A stretch of DNA of 9,010 nt, from NCBI GenBank assembly GCA_964564595.1, contig CAZMCA010000137.1:1-9010 (forward strand), read 5' to 3'. Of the stretch, positions 8,574 through 9,010 are shown in pieces. Below the pieces are notes generated by a model that did not search any database, was not told where the DNA came from, and saw nothing but the letters and a program-made list of their open reading frames with translations. Source of the stretch: JBEVOS01 sp964564595. Its GTDB lineage: Bacteria > Pseudomonadota > Alphaproteobacteria > Caulobacterales > Aquidulcibacteraceae. Each line of letters begins with the position of its first letter. Position 1 is the first letter of the stretch. The position numbers and the translations under genes were made by a program.

Positions 8574-9010
8574 ATGTTTGGATGGCTTGATCGCCTGCGC
8601 GGTGGCTCCCGCGTGGAACGCAAACTGCTGGCCTGGCACGCGCCGGGCCGGCCGGTCTGGTCCCAGCGCGACCCTTCGGTGTTTGCGCGCGAAGGCTACG
8701 CCAAGAACGCGATCGCGTATCGCTGCGTGCGTCTGATCGCGGAGGCGGCGGCGAGCGCGCCGCTCAAAGTGGCGCCGCACGATCACCCGCTTGCCGAGTT
8801 GCTCGCGAAACCCAATCCGGAGCAAACCGGCGTAGAGTTGCGCGAGTCGTTTTTCGGGCACCTGCAGGTCAGCGGCAACGCCTATCTCGAAGCGGCCGCG
8901 CCCGACGAAGACGCGCCGCCGCGCGAGCTCTACGTATTGCGCCCGGACCGCATGAGCGTCGTGCCCGGTCCTGATGGCTGGCCGATCGGTTGGGAGCATC
9001 GCGCGGGCGC
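8574..9010 (+). CDS. Phage portal protein, GTA g3 type, 3' end missing
   Basis: The portal is a ring at one capsid vertex through which the terminase threads DNA. It also serves as the joint to the tail. The first 145 codons are visible; portals of this HK97-like family run to roughly 400 residues, so most of the gene lies beyond the right edge. Recognisable stretches are FAREGYAKNAIAYRCVRLIAEAAASAP (about 40-66, family core), HPLAELLAKPNP (about 72-83), FFGHLQVSGNAYLEA (about 94-108) and ELYVLRPDRMSVVPGPDGWP (about 119-138). The last matches the portal-typical LRPDRM segment. It begins 14 bases after the terminase stop with a good ribosome binding site, so it is clearly in the same operon. 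No defect is visible in the part present. Confidence 0.9.
   Translation, partial: MFGWLDRLRGGSRVERKLLAWHAPGRPVWSQRDPSVFAREGYAKNAIAYRCVRLIAEAAASAPLKVAPHDHPLAELLAKPNPEQTGVELRESFFGHLQVSGNAYLEAAAPDEDAPPRELYVLRPDRMSVVPGPDGWPIGWEHRAG

Larger units (their letters stand above)
7035..9010 (+). mobile_element. 5' end of a gene transfer agent (RcGTA-type) structural cluster
   Basis: Three rightward genes appear in the order known for the Rhodobacter capsulatus GTA head module: small helical protein (g1), large terminase (g2) and portal (g3). The terminase motif GGRGAGKTRAGAEW and the portal stretch VRLIAEAAASAP are typical of alphaproteobacterial GTAs. No integrase, repressor, attachment site or tRNA is seen at this end, and base composition matches the neighbours, as expected for a long-resident GTA rather than a recent prophage. 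The cluster continues past the right edge, where protease, major capsid and tail genes would be expected. A domesticated prophage remnant with the same modules cannot be excluded from three genes. Confidence 0.72.

Noticed and set aside
7270..8574. A 434-codon minus-strand frame opposite the large terminase
   Set aside because: Arg/His-rich with no domain. The plus strand has intact terminase motifs and a well-placed downstream ribosome binding site.

Overview
The window is GC-rich, gene-dense bacterial DNA with an alphaproteobacterial look. The clues are a DUF2336 protein, a small secreted PAN/Apple-domain protein, and, at the right edge, the first three genes of a Rhodobacter-type gene transfer agent (GTA) cluster. 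Together they suggest Caulobacterales or Hyphomonadaceae-like bacteria. That placement is an inference from gene families, not a match to a named genome.

Left block (1-2915): the 3' four-fifths of prfC (peptide chain release factor 3) runs rightward off the left edge. It meets a leftward DUF2336 gene tail to tail, and the two stop codons share one TTAA. Further right, also leftward, lies a small gene for an exported, four-cysteine PAN-domain protein.

Middle block (2460-6819, minus strand): a probable operon reads class A penicillin-binding protein, then uup (ABC-F ATPase), then the PAN protein, with gaps of 15 and 49 bases. The penicillin-binding protein probably starts at a TTG at 6819, which has a good ribosome binding site. 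The open frame continues to a TTG at 6942, but that stretch carries no ribosome binding site and contains palindromes better explained as regulatory DNA.

Divergent control region (6820-7034): 215 bases separate the leftward penicillin-binding protein gene from the rightward GTA genes. It holds an 8-bp-arm palindrome, further TGGCC copies, an AT-rich patch with a second small palindrome, and a TATGAT box placed so that the first GTA gene could have a leaderless transcript.

Right block (7035-9010, plus strand): a 100-residue helical protein (likely GTA g1, small terminase), a large terminase (g2) with intact ATPase and nuclease motifs, and the start of the portal protein (g3), which runs off the right edge. 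These three act in order in capsid filling: DNA recognition, ATP-driven packaging and nuclease cutting, then entry through the portal. All visible genes look intact. No RNA genes, insertion sequences or CRISPR arrays were seen.
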